A DNA stretch of 64,000 nucleotides, taken from the NCBI RefSeq assembly GCF_042652965.1, contig NZ_JBHSHL010000014.1, forward strand, positions 124,001-188,000, read 5' to 3'. The notes under the pieces were generated by a model. The model saw only the letters and a program-made list of their open reading frames with translations. It was not told the origin of the DNA and ran no database searches. Every line of letters begins with the position of its first letter. Positions within the stretch are counted from its first letter, which is position 1. Shown one piece after another: positions 54,275-62,938 of the stretch. A program made the position numbers and the translations under genes. This stretch comes from Filifactor villosus. Lineage in GTDB: Bacteria; Bacillota; Clostridia; Peptostreptococcales; Filifactoraceae.

Positions 54275-54312
54275 ACTGTCCTTTAAAAGTCAAGTATTTC
54301 CATTTCGAAAAC

Positions 54313-55434
54313 TTAATCCAAATAATCTTTCAGTTTTTTTGAACGACTCGGATGTCTCAACTTTCTAAGCGCTTTTGCTTCTATCTGGCGAATTCTCTCG
54401 CGTGTCACATCGAACTCTTTACCAACCTCCTCCAGAGTTCTGGTTCGTCCATCTTCCAGTCCGAACCGAAGCTTTAGAACCTTCTGTTCTCTATCATTCA
54501 AGGTCGAAAGAACTTCTTCCAGCTGCTCTTTCAGCAAAGAATATGCAGCAGCTTCCGACGGAGCCAGAGCGTCATCATCGGGGATAAAGTCGCCCAAATG
54601 GCTGTCCTCTTCTTCCCCTATCGGAGTTTCCAAAGAGACCGGCTCCTGAGATATCTTTTGAATTTCTCGAATCTTTTCAACAGACATCTCCATATGTTCC
54701 GACAACTCTTCCGGTCTTGGATCTCGACCCAATTCCTGTAGTAACTGTCTTTGAACACGGATGAGTTTGTTTATGGTTTCTACCATATGAACAGGAATTC
54801 TTATTGTCCTTGCCTGATCGGCAATGGCCCTTGTGATTGCCTGTCTGATCCACCATGTAGCATAGGTAGAAAACTTAAATCCTTTCTTGTAATCGAATTT
54901 TTCGACTGCCTTAATCAGACCGAGGTTTCCTTCCTGGATCAGATCCAAAAACAACATTCCTCGTCCGACATATCTCTTTGCAATGGAAACGACAAGCCTG
55001 AGATTAGCTTCCACAAGTTTCTTCTTGGCAACTTCACTGCCCTCATCCATCTGCTGGGCAAGTTCAATCTCTTCCTCGGCTGACAACAGGGCGATCTTTC
55101 CGATCTCTTTTAAATACATACGGACGGGATCGTCAATCGATACTCCTTTGGGAACGGATAAATCTTCTTCTTCGACTTTGACATCTTCAATATCGCTGTC
55201 CTTCTCAAATGCGGGCTCGTCAAAATTCTCTGTATTAACCGCCTTAGCGGTAACCTCATCTACGAGCTCGATCCCCAACTGGTTGAGTGTTTCGTAGGCA
55301 TTTTCGATATCATCCTTGTCCATCTCCAGATTTCCCAATGCATCGGCCAGTTCTCCGTAAGTCAAATTACCCTTTATCTTGCCTTTTTCCAGCAACTCTT
55401 TCAACTTGGTATTTTCATTCGCATTTATTGTCAT
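54313..55434 (-). CDS. rpoD: Primary RNA polymerase sigma factor (SigA/RpoD)
   Basis: 373 aa from ATG 55434 (AGGGG nine bases before). Region 1.1 at the N-terminus; region 1.2 DDPVRMYLKEIG; region 2 with DLIQEGNLGLIKAVEKFD and the -10 recognition stretch KFSTYATWWIRQAI; region 4.2 with VTRERIRQIEAKALRKLR. Length is typical for Firmicute SigA. dnaG lies directly upstream, as in the macromolecular synthesis operon, but no rpsU is in view. Confidence 0.97.
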   Translation of the reverse strand: MTINANENTKLKELLEKGKIKGNLTYGELADALGNLEMDKDDIENAYETLNQLGIELVDEVTAKAVNTENFDEPAFEKDSDIEDVKVEEEDLSVPKGVSIDDPVRMYLKEIGKIALLSAEEEIELAQQMDEGSEVAKKKLVEANLRLVVSIAKRYVGRGMLFLDLIQEGNLGLIKAVEKFDYKKGFKFSTYATWWIRQAITRAIADQARTIRIPVHMVETINKLIRVQRQLLQELGRDPRPEELSEHMEMSVEKIREIQKISQEPVSLETPIGEEEDSHLGDFIPDDDALAPSEAAAYSLLKEQLEEVLSTLNDREQKVLKLRFGLEDGRTRTLEEVGKEFDVTRERIRQIEAKALRKLRHPSRSKKLKDYLD

Positions 55435-55471
55435 CTCGTACTTCCCCTCTATAAACAATGGTATATTGCTT

Positions 55472-57202
55472 TTATCTCAAGTGCTTTTGTAACTCTACTA
55501 TCTTAAGGCTGAGTTCAATATATTTTGAACTGTTCTTGGATGAATTTGACATTTCAGCTTGTTCTTTTTTTAACTTCCGTATTTGCATACGGATATTTTC
55601 TCTACGTATACTTCTTATAAGTTCGTCGATCTGTTCCTCAGACTCGTTTTGTTTTAAAGGTTCTCCAACCGTCTTTTCCGAGAAACTTTCGGATAACATA
55701 AGTTCAAAGGTCCTTTTATTTTCTTCGTCGAAAAAATCCCGGGTGTCTATCTTATAACGATCTATAAGATCTCTATCCTGAGCAATGATACGAAGCAATC
55801 TTTTTTCTCTCCTCGATATGTGGCTGTCTCTGTCGATCTCTTTTACTTCCTGTTTTTTGACCTTATCCGCTTCCAAGGACAGGCCGGAAAACTGTTTCAT
55901 ACTGAAATATTTCCCGTACATTTCCTGACCGAGAGCTTTGATGGAGAATCCGGTCTCTTTAGACAAGTCGATCAAAGTGCTCTCTATAATCAAATGGCTG
56001 TTCTGCACCTTATCTTCATAGGATTTAAGTATCTGTATCGCTTCTTTTATATAGTTGAGCCTATCTACTTCGTTTTCTAAATTAAATGTTTCTTTTAAGA
56101 CGAAGATCTTAAAAGAGATTATGTTAAGTGCATTCTCCATACACTCTCTAAATTTTTTTACCCCAAATTTCTTTAAATAATCATCCGGGTCCTTCGAATC
56201 CGCGAAAATTACAGCCAAAGGGTCCAACCCTTCTTTAAAAAGCAGATCCATAGCCTTATATGTGGCACTTCTTCCGGCTTTATCGGAATCATAGGCGATA
56301 AATACATGCTGAACCTTTCTCCTCTTTAACAGAGCTGCCTGCTCAACAGTGAAAGCTGTTCCGAGCGAAGCGACCGTATTGGAAAAGCCGAATTGATGCA
56401 ACATGATTGTATCCATATACCCTTCGGACAAAATAATGCTGTTGTGTTCCAAGTGTTTCTTTGCGATTTGATAGGCATATAGGTTGTGTTTCTTCGAAAA
56501 AAGAACCGTTTCGGGAGAGTTCAGATACTTAGGACCGAAAGAATCATCAAGAGCTCTCCCACCGAAAGCGATCACCTTTCCTCCCTCATTGAAAATGGGG
56601 AACATCAGCCTATTCTTAAACTTATCCGCAAGTTCGGAACCTTCTTTAACGACAAAAAGGCCGCTTTGCACCAAGAGTTCCCTACTGTATTTTTCTTGCA
56701 AAAAAAATAGAAGTTTATTTCCAAGCGGAGCATAACCCAGGCCGAAACGGAGGATAACCTCTCGCTGGAGTTTTCGCTTGGAGAGATATTCTTTTGCACG
56801 ATTATTTTTGAAGAGTTCTTCTCGATAGAACTTAGCTGCTTCCAGGTTGATCTCGAGCAGCCTCTGTTTTTTTTCTCTTTCTTCAATCTCTTTACGCGTA
56901 AGGACCTTCTCTTCAGGAATAGGGATCATCGCTCTGCGGGCTAAGAGTTTGACCGCTTCGGGAAAATCGACTTTTTCGATCTCCTGAATGAATTTGATGA
57001 CATCTCCTCCTGCTTGACAGCCGAAACATTTATAGAATTGCCCTGTCTCATTCACGGAAAAAGAAGGTGTCTTTTCATTGTGAAAAGGGCATAATCCGAT
57101 AAATCTGCCGTGGCTGCCTTTTAATTGAACATAGTCGGAGATCACATCGACAATATCGTTTTTTTCCTTTATTTCCTGTAAAAAGTGACTATCAAAGTTC
57201 AT
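55472..57202 (-). CDS. dnaG: DNA primase
   Basis: 576 aa. N-terminal CHC2 zinc finger with Cys38, His41, Cys59, Cys62; Toprim core with EGYMDTIML and AYDSDKAGRSA, both metal-binding elements intact; a C-terminal helicase-interacting region about 440-576. Makes RNA primers for replication. Thirty-seven bases upstream of rpoD. Confidence 0.96.
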   Translation of the reverse strand: MNFDSHFLQEIKEKNDIVDVISDYVQLKGSHGRFIGLCPFHNEKTPSFSVNETGQFYKCFGCQAGGDVIKFIQEIEKVDFPEAVKLLARRAMIPIPEEKVLTRKEIEEREKKQRLLEINLEAAKFYREELFKNNRAKEYLSKRKLQREVILRFGLGYAPLGNKLLFFLQEKYSRELLVQSGLFVVKEGSELADKFKNRLMFPIFNEGGKVIAFGGRALDDSFGPKYLNSPETVLFSKKHNLYAYQIAKKHLEHNSIILSEGYMDTIMLHQFGFSNTVASLGTAFTVEQAALLKRRKVQHVFIAYDSDKAGRSATYKAMDLLFKEGLDPLAVIFADSKDPDDYLKKFGVKKFRECMENALNIISFKIFVLKETFNLENEVDRLNYIKEAIQILKSYEDKVQNSHLIIESTLIDLSKETGFSIKALGQEMYGKYFSMKQFSGLSLEADKVKKQEVKEIDRDSHISRREKRLLRIIAQDRDLIDRYKIDTRDFFDEENKRTFELMLSESFSEKTVGEPLKQNESEEQIDELIRSIRRENIRMQIRKLKKEQAEMSNSSKNSSKYIELSLKIVELQKHLR

Positions 57203-57310
57203 GTTATCTCCTAACCAAGCAAGATTTCTATTCCCTTTATCTATTATTCTACAGATCTTATGACAATCCCTTTATTTTCGGTACCATTTCTTCGCAAAAA
57301 AATTTTGTTT

Positions 57311-57745
57311 TTACTCCAAGGCGAGAAGTTCCGCATTTAAGACTCCCTCCAACTCCCTAAACTGATTTAAGAGATGGTCTATATCGACATCCATATGTTG
57401 AAGATCAAAGGTAATGGAGACATCGGCGGTCCTGTTGATCGGGATGTTCTGATTAATGGTAAGTACATTTGCTTTCTTCTCCGCAAGGATCTTCAAGATC
57501 TCCGCCAAAACTCCGCTCTCGTGCTTTAGCATAAGATGAATGGAAGCCTTTTGTGTCACGGAGGAATCGGACAAGGAAAATACGAAGTCCTTGTATTTAT
57601 AGAAGGTGCTTCTGGAGATCCCCACCTTACTTATCGCGGAAGATACGCTCTTGACTTCGTTCATTCGAACGAGCTCCTTTACTTCGAGAACCTTTTCATA
57701 TACTTGAGGCAATACAGCCCTATCGATCACTAAAAATTTTTTCAT
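57311..57745 (-). CDS. ACT-domain protein of the UPF0735/PheB type
   Basis: 144 aa. N-terminal helix-turn-helix-like part (KSVSSAISKVGISRSTFYKYKD within 36-57) followed by an ACT domain from about 68 to 140 (HESGVLAEILKILAEKKANV). Matches the small ACT proteins sometimes called PheB, thought to sense an amino acid. No aromatic pathway gene is adjacent. Between dnaG and the methyltransferase gene. Confidence 0.85.
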   Translation of the reverse strand: MKKFLVIDRAVLPQVYEKVLEVKELVRMNEVKSVSSAISKVGISRSTFYKYKDFVFSLSDSSVTQKASIHLMLKHESGVLAEILKILAEKKANVLTINQNIPINRTADVSITFDLQHMDVDIDHLLNQFRELEGVLNAELLALE

Positions 57746-57871
57746 TTCAATACCTTCTTCACTATCTGTACTCTGCTTTATAAATTTTATTACGATCGAT
57801 CTCTTTTACCTGTCACAAAAATGATCTCCGCGATCGCAAGGAAAAAGAGATCCCTCGTTTAAATAACAGGA

Positions 57872-58732
57872 TCACTCCACTCTACAATAGATGCCGCAGG
57901 GTAAAAAGAGTCCTCCTTCACTTACGGGGAGCAGGGTCTGTCCTGAACTTATCCTTCGGCTTTGCCCATAAAATTCCATTTTCAACATATTTTCGAGGGC
58001 AATATTTGAAAAACCGGTGGTATAACAATTGATCAGGAAGAAGGAAAAATCTTTGGATAAGATCTTTCTCGCCAAAGAGATCAGATCGGTGAGTTTCTCT
58101 TCAATCTTCCATACCTCGCCCTTAGGGCCTCTTCCATAAGAAGGGGGATCCATGATGATCCCCTCATAGGTGTTTCCTCTACGTATCTCTCTTTCGATAA
58201 ACTTAAAGACATCGTCTGTCAAAAAACGTATCTTATTGTTTTCTAGTCCTGAGAGGATACTGTTTTCCTTCGCCCAACGAACCATCCCTTTGGATGCGTC
58301 GACATGTACGACTTCAGAAGATCCCGCAGCGGAGGCGGCACAGGTTGCTCCTCCGGTATAGGCAAACAAATTTAAAACCCTCATAGGCTTTTCGGAAACA
58401 GATATCTTTTCGGAAAACCAGTCCCAGTTTGCAGCCTGCTCCGGAAAAAGCCCCATGTGCTTAAACCCCGTAGGATGGACCTTGAACTTCAAAGTTTTGT
58501 AGTCTATCGTCCAATCTTGAGGAAGTTTCGAATAAAACTTCCACTCTCCTCCCCCTTTACTGCTTCGAAAATAGCGAGCCTGTGCACTGTTCCAAAGCTT
58601 TTCATCAATTTTTTTCTGCCATATGATCTGAGGGTCAGGTCTTCTTAAGACGATATTTCCCCATCGTTCCAATTTCTCTCCGTTATTTGTATCCAAAATC
58701 TCATAATCTATCCATTGATTTGCAATAATCAT
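57872..58732 (-). CDS. Class I SAM-dependent (rRNA-type) methyltransferase
   Basis: 286 aa. Rossmann motif I NLFAYTGGATCAASAAG near 128-144, acidic VHVDASKG near 149, and the catalytic DPPSYGRGP near 200, as in RlmI/RlmK-like enzymes, although the N-terminal PUA domain is absent. Probably methylates rRNA; base unknown. Overlaps the RNase G gene by four bases. Confidence 0.82.
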   Translation of the reverse strand: MIIANQWIDYEILDTNNGEKLERWGNIVLRRPDPQIIWQKKIDEKLWNSAQARYFRSSKGGGEWKFYSKLPQDWTIDYKTLKFKVHPTGFKHMGLFPEQAANWDWFSEKISVSEKPMRVLNLFAYTGGATCAASAAGSSEVVHVDASKGMVRWAKENSILSGLENNKIRFLTDDVFKFIEREIRRGNTYEGIIMDPPSYGRGPKGEVWKIEEKLTDLISLARKILSKDFSFFLINCYTTGFSNIALENMLKMEFYGQSRRISSGQTLLPVSEGGLFLPCGIYCRVE

Positions 58733-60090
58733 GATTTATCCTCTTTTCTCTGATAAACTCTTATATCCCATCCGCTATAGTTAAACTCAAGCAAGAATTT
58801 ACAGTTGTATTTCGTCTCCAAAACTTCCAAGGAAGCCTCCACGGTTTGTTTGATGACGTAGGGGACTTCGATGATAAGGGGAGCTTCCTTGACACGATAG
58901 TGTAGGAAATAGTGTTCGATCTCCGATCGTATCGAATCAAGAAACCATTCTTTTTTCGGGATCTTTCCGCTTCCGAAGCAATAGGGGCAGTCACAGAGCA
59001 GTTCCTCCATAACATCGGAGCTGTCTCTCTTTCTTATGATCTGCACGATACCCAAAGACGTTATGTTCAACACGCTCACCTTTTTATGGTCTCTTAAAAA
59101 CTCTCTTTTCAAGACTTCCAAAAGGTTTTCCTTATATGCTTGAGACTTCATATCGATAAAGTCCACGAGGATGACTCCGGAGATGTTTTTTAATATGATC
59201 AAGTCCACGATGTGTTTGCAAGAAGAAGAGTTGACTTCAAAAGCAGTATCGTCCATATAGAGATGACCTTTGCGGTAGCCGCTGTTGACATCGATAGCGG
59301 TAAAGGCTTCCGTTTTTTCTATCACAAGGCTCAACTCTCCGAATTTGTAATGTTTCTGTGAGAGCTTTTTCAAATCGATCCCCAGGGTGCGAAACAAGGG
59401 AGCTTCTTCAAAAACATAACGAGGGTATTCCATCCTTTTGCTCAGGATTTCCTTTATTTGTTTCAAGAGCTCTTTGTCGTTCGAAGATACCTCCCGAACA
59501 TCTTCAAAGAAGGAAGAGAAAAAATGCTCTATAAAGGTTTTTTCATACAACAGTCCTTTTTGAGAGGCTTCATAATTTTCTTTGATACCGTAAAATATAG
59601 CCTTTTGTTTAAGCAGATCTTTTTCGATGGATTCAAAATCGGTATTCAATGCTGCGGTGCGCAGGATCAGTCCTTCTTTAGGATAACGGGATCGGAGTTT
59701 TTCCGTGATCGTTCCAACCACCTCTTCGGGGAGCTTGTTAGATACGGAAACCTTGTTTTCAAAAGGAAGATATACGATGTAGTCTCCCGACAGCGACAGT
59801 TTTTCCGTCATTTTGGCCTGTTTTTCTCCGACTGCTTCCGTCTTGACCTGAAGCAGGACGGTATCTCCAAGATTATATCTGTTCCTGCTTTGCAAAAATC
59901 CCTGCTCTTTCCCCAAATCGACAAAGTAGGCATTGAGCCCCGCTACTTTTTTTCTTACTATACCTTTGTAGACCTGCCCTACTCTGAGGGAATGTTGTGT
60001 TTTCAGAAGTTCCACTCTCTTAAGAACGCCTGCATCCATGTAGGCGAGTTTCAAGAGGTAGTCGCTCTTTTCAACGATGAGTTTCTTCAT
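58729..60090 (-). CDS. rng: Ribonuclease E/G family protein
   Basis: 453 aa. S1-like domain about 35-105 (VGQVYKGIVRKKVAGLNAYF), catalytic Asp residues in AIDVNSGY and ILVDFIDM, and the zinc-link CPYCFGSGK near 371. Endonuclease cleaving single-stranded RNA. AGGAGG before the ATG. In Clostridia it usually follows the DUF2344 and radical SAM genes, exactly as here. Confidence 0.92.
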   Translation of the reverse strand: MKKLIVEKSDYLLKLAYMDAGVLKRVELLKTQHSLRVGQVYKGIVRKKVAGLNAYFVDLGKEQGFLQSRNRYNLGDTVLLQVKTEAVGEKQAKMTEKLSLSGDYIVYLPFENKVSVSNKLPEEVVGTITEKLRSRYPKEGLILRTAALNTDFESIEKDLLKQKAIFYGIKENYEASQKGLLYEKTFIEHFFSSFFEDVREVSSNDKELLKQIKEILSKRMEYPRYVFEEAPLFRTLGIDLKKLSQKHYKFGELSLVIEKTEAFTAIDVNSGYRKGHLYMDDTAFEVNSSSCKHIVDLIILKNISGVILVDFIDMKSQAYKENLLEVLKREFLRDHKKVSVLNITSLGIVQIIRKRDSSDVMEELLCDCPYCFGSGKIPKKEWFLDSIRSEIEHYFLHYRVKEAPLIIEVPYVIKQTVEASLEVLETKYNCKFLLEFNYSGWDIRVYQRKEDKS

Positions 60091-60106
60091 TGAGACCTCC
60101 TGTTTT

Positions 60107-60787
60107 TTAATCCAGAGCGACCATGGCTCCGCTGTGATTTGAAAACGAGCGTGTCTTTAAGCAACGATAGTCTTCTATCTTTGTGTTGGAGTACCTGCTT
60201 ATGATCTCCATAAAATCATCCGGTTTTAATCCTCCCTGAGAAGAGTTTTGAAGAACAACAGAGATCAGATAGTCGTGTTCCAACGGGAGGTACTCCGGTT
60301 TGATGATCATGTCCCGAACATCGACCTCCTTGAATTCCTTGCGCTTATTCCTCTTTTGAATAAAGAGGGCCTCTTCATCCCTTATCAGCTCCACCGCCTT
60401 CGATAGGATCTGTTCCTCCACCGCTTGTTTGTCTATAAGAATCTTGTATTCGCTATGAGTAATGATTGCCGATAACGAATCCGACCTTTCGATCCTGATG
60501 ACCGACAAGAAGCGCAGACCTCGTGGAACGCTGTTGTTTAAACGTTGAAGTACCTCTTCACAGGAGATCGAATCGTCCTCTACCTCCATATCCATATATT
60601 CCGCCCTACTTTCGACTCCAAGTGACAATGCAGGCGAAAAGGAGGTCTTGGCATGGGGATTGAAACCCTCACTGTACTTAACGAGGATACCGGCTCTGCG
60701 GATGGAGCGGCTCATTACATTAATCAGATCCCTGTGCGAGACGTATGCAATATCACCCATTTTCTCAAATTTAAGACGAAGTATCAT
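60107..60787 (-). CDS. DUF2344/TIGR03936 family protein
   Basis: 226 aa from ATG 60787, which overlaps the radical SAM stop by one base (TGATG) with AGGGGG eight bases upstream; an ATG at 60793 is less well spaced. Typical N-terminus with DIAYVSHRDLINVMSRSIRR and GFNPHAKTSFSPALSLG. Function unestablished; constantly linked or fused to TIGR03960 radical SAM proteins, so it likely acts with that protein. Confidence 0.9.
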   Translation of the reverse strand: MILRLKFEKMGDIAYVSHRDLINVMSRSIRRAGILVKYSEGFNPHAKTSFSPALSLGVESRAEYMDMEVEDDSISCEEVLQRLNNSVPRGLRFLSVIRIERSDSLSAIITHSEYKILIDKQAVEEQILSKAVELIRDEEALFIQKRNKRKEFKEVDVRDMIIKPEYLPLEHDYLISVVLQNSSQGGLKPDDFMEIISRYSNTKIEDYRCLKTRSFSNHSGAMVALD

Positions 60788-62625
60788 CAACATAACCCCC
60801 TGGCAATATCCAAGTTTATTCCGCAGGCATTGCAGGAAACTCTACAATCCGCAGTCAAGATCGCCTTTTTGGCTCTTTCATTCTCTCGAATCAAAAACGA
60901 CTTTGAAGCTCCGCAGTCGATATGATCCCAAGGCAGGATCTCTTCGTAAGGAATGTCGTCCCTGATGTAAAAACTCGGATCCACATCCGACTCCGCAAAG
61001 GCTTCCATCCAACGTTCAAAGAGGAAGTGTTCATCCCAGCTGTCGAACTTGCACCCCTTTTCATGAGCCTTGATCAGAACCTTGCCCAAACGTCTGTCGC
61101 CTTTTGCAAAAATGGCCTCCAAGTAACTGATGTCCGTTGTGTGATATTGGAATTTTATATTTCTGTTTCTCAATTTTTCCTTTAAATAACGATGTTTTTC
61201 GTTGAAGGTTTCCTGACTGTTTTGACCGAACCACTGGAATGGGGTAAACGGCTTGGGGACAAAGTTAGATACGCTGACCGTCACATTGAATTTTTTATTG
61301 AATTTGTTTTTGTTGACTTCTCGGTAGATGTCGATAACCGTATAGGCCAGATCGGCGATACCATCGAGATCTTCATAGGTTTCCGTCGGAAGTCCGATCA
61401 TAAAATAAAGTTTCACGCTATGCCAACCGTTTGAAAAGATGGTCCTCATCGTAGAAATCAGATCTTCCTTGGTGATCCCCTTATTGATCACATCTCGGAG
61501 CCTTTGGCTTCCGGCTTCCGGAGCAAAGGTCAGGCCGGATTTTCTGACCTTTTGAACGAGGTTTGCCGTCTCCAAAGAAAAGTTGTCCAACCTTAAAGAA
61601 GGAAGAGACACTCCCGTGTTCTTGGGTACGTACTCCTGAACCAAGGTTTCTATCAAAGGTTCCAGCTTTGAATAGTCGCTGCTGCTCAACGATGTCAAAG
61701 AAATCTCCTCGTAGCCTGTACTTTCATGTACCTCATCAATGAGCTTCTTTACCTTCTCCGGAGAGCGTTCTCTTATGGGACGGTAGATCATCCCCGCCTG
61801 ACAAAACCTGCATCCCCTGGTACAACCTCGAAACAGTTCGACCATAACACGTTCGTGAACGACATCGATATTGGGTACGAGGGTCTTGGTGGGAAAGTAC
61901 ACCTTATTCATATCTCTAATGATTCGTTTCTTTATTTTTTGAGGAAGGCCCTCCACTGTAGGAGAGATCTCCTTTATCGTCATATCTTCATGATAGGTCA
62001 CACGGTATAGAGAGGGGATGTAGGAGCCTTCGACTCTTCTTCCCACATCTTCCAAAAATCTCTTTTTACTGTAAGTTCCTGAAGACCTGTGCTCTTTGTA
62101 TAGAGTCATGATCTCCAAAAGAGACTCCTCTCCTTCTCCGATCGAGATAATGTCGGCGATATCCGCTAAAGGCTCGGCATTATAACTGCAAGGACCTCCC
62201 ATGATGACCAAAGGCTCATCCTCGCCTCTTTCTTCGGATAAGAGAGGGATCCCCGCCATACTCAACATATTGAGAATGTTCGAATAAGACATCTCATACT
62301 GGAGAGTAAAACCCACAAAGTCAAAGTCCCTGACGGGTGTTTTACTTTCCAAAGAAAACAGAGGAATGTTATTTTCCTTCATCTGCTTTTCCATATCATC
62401 CGCCACGGCAAAGACTCTCTCGCACCAGATATCGGGCTCGTTGTTCAAAACTCCGTATAGGATGTGCATCCCCAAATGACTCATCCCTATCTCGTACAGA
62501 TCGGGAAAGGCGAAGGCAAAGCGTATCTTTACATCCTTGAGCTCTTTGATCACCTGATTTATTTCATTTCCGACATAACGTGCCGGTTTTTCTACCTTCC
62601 TTAACACTCGGTATAGTTGTTCCAA
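60787..62625 (-). CDS. B12-binding-type radical SAM protein, TIGR03960 family
   Basis: 612 aa from TTG 62625, which has AGGGGG ten bases upstream; ATG 62685 would add 20 residues of low similarity and has only a weak site. N-terminal cobalamin-binding-like domain about 30-190, then radical SAM with the Cys-x3-Cys-x2-Cys cluster in RGCTRGCRFCQAG near 270, and a C-terminal domain ending in a Cys-rich DCRVSCNACGIN. No substrate is established for the family. Cotranscribed with DUF2344 and RNase G. Confidence 0.9.
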   Translation of the reverse strand: MEQLYRVLRKVEKPARYVGNEINQVIKELKDVKIRFAFAFPDLYEIGMSHLGMHILYGVLNNEPDIWCERVFAVADDMEKQMKENNIPLFSLESKTPVRDFDFVGFTLQYEMSYSNILNMLSMAGIPLLSEERGEDEPLVIMGGPCSYNAEPLADIADIISIGEGEESLLEIMTLYKEHRSSGTYSKKRFLEDVGRRVEGSYIPSLYRVTYHEDMTIKEISPTVEGLPQKIKKRIIRDMNKVYFPTKTLVPNIDVVHERVMVELFRGCTRGCRFCQAGMIYRPIRERSPEKVKKLIDEVHESTGYEEISLTSLSSSDYSKLEPLIETLVQEYVPKNTGVSLPSLRLDNFSLETANLVQKVRKSGLTFAPEAGSQRLRDVINKGITKEDLISTMRTIFSNGWHSVKLYFMIGLPTETYEDLDGIADLAYTVIDIYREVNKNKFNKKFNVTVSVSNFVPKPFTPFQWFGQNSQETFNEKHRYLKEKLRNRNIKFQYHTTDISYLEAIFAKGDRRLGKVLIKAHEKGCKFDSWDEHFLFERWMEAFAESDVDPSFYIRDDIPYEEILPWDHIDCGASKSFLIRENERAKKAILTADCRVSCNACGINLDIARGLC

Positions 62626-62707
62626 TCTTAATAATCCCCCTAATTGATTATCTCCTGTGTTTTTCTTTGTTTCATTCAAGAACATTTACTTTTTCCAATT
62701 TTGATTT

Positions 62708-62824
62708 TAATACTGTTTTCCGATCGAAGTATAGTTATCAACACTCACATCCCAAAGATTCGTTGTATCTCCCCTAGAATAAAGCTGATTGGTATGAACG
62801 CTTCAAACGGATAATGGTATAAAA
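62708..62824 (+). repeat. Intergenic MITE-like repeat, copy B
   Basis: 117 bases, aligned end to end with copy A: TAATACT, CGATcGAAGTAT and ATTCGT match at the same offsets, right end TTCAAACGGATAATGGTATAAAA. Terminal inverted repeat ATACTGTTTTCC (62710-62721) against GGATAATGGTAT (62809-62820), 9 of 12. Confidence 0.7.
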
Positions 62825-62898
62825 TAAACTCTTTGACTTCAAATACAAGGACATCTTGAAAAGACAAAGCATGCGTTTTTCTGTCAACATAGATTAAA

Positions 62899-62930
62899 AT
62901 ACGCCAATTAAAAAGTGCTAATTGGCGTAT
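62899..62930 (-). terminator. Terminator of glmM
   Basis: ATACGCCAATTA (62899-62910) and TAATTGGCGTAT (62919-62930), perfect 12 pairs, then TTTTAATCT in minus-strand reading. Confidence 0.85.
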
Positions 62931-62938
62931 GTCTCCTC

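Noticed and set aside
57798..57852. Ten-base inverted repeat GATCTCTTTT / AAAAGAGATC between the methyltransferase and ACT genes
   Set aside because: The loop is about 35 bases and no U-tract follows; not strong enough to call a terminator.
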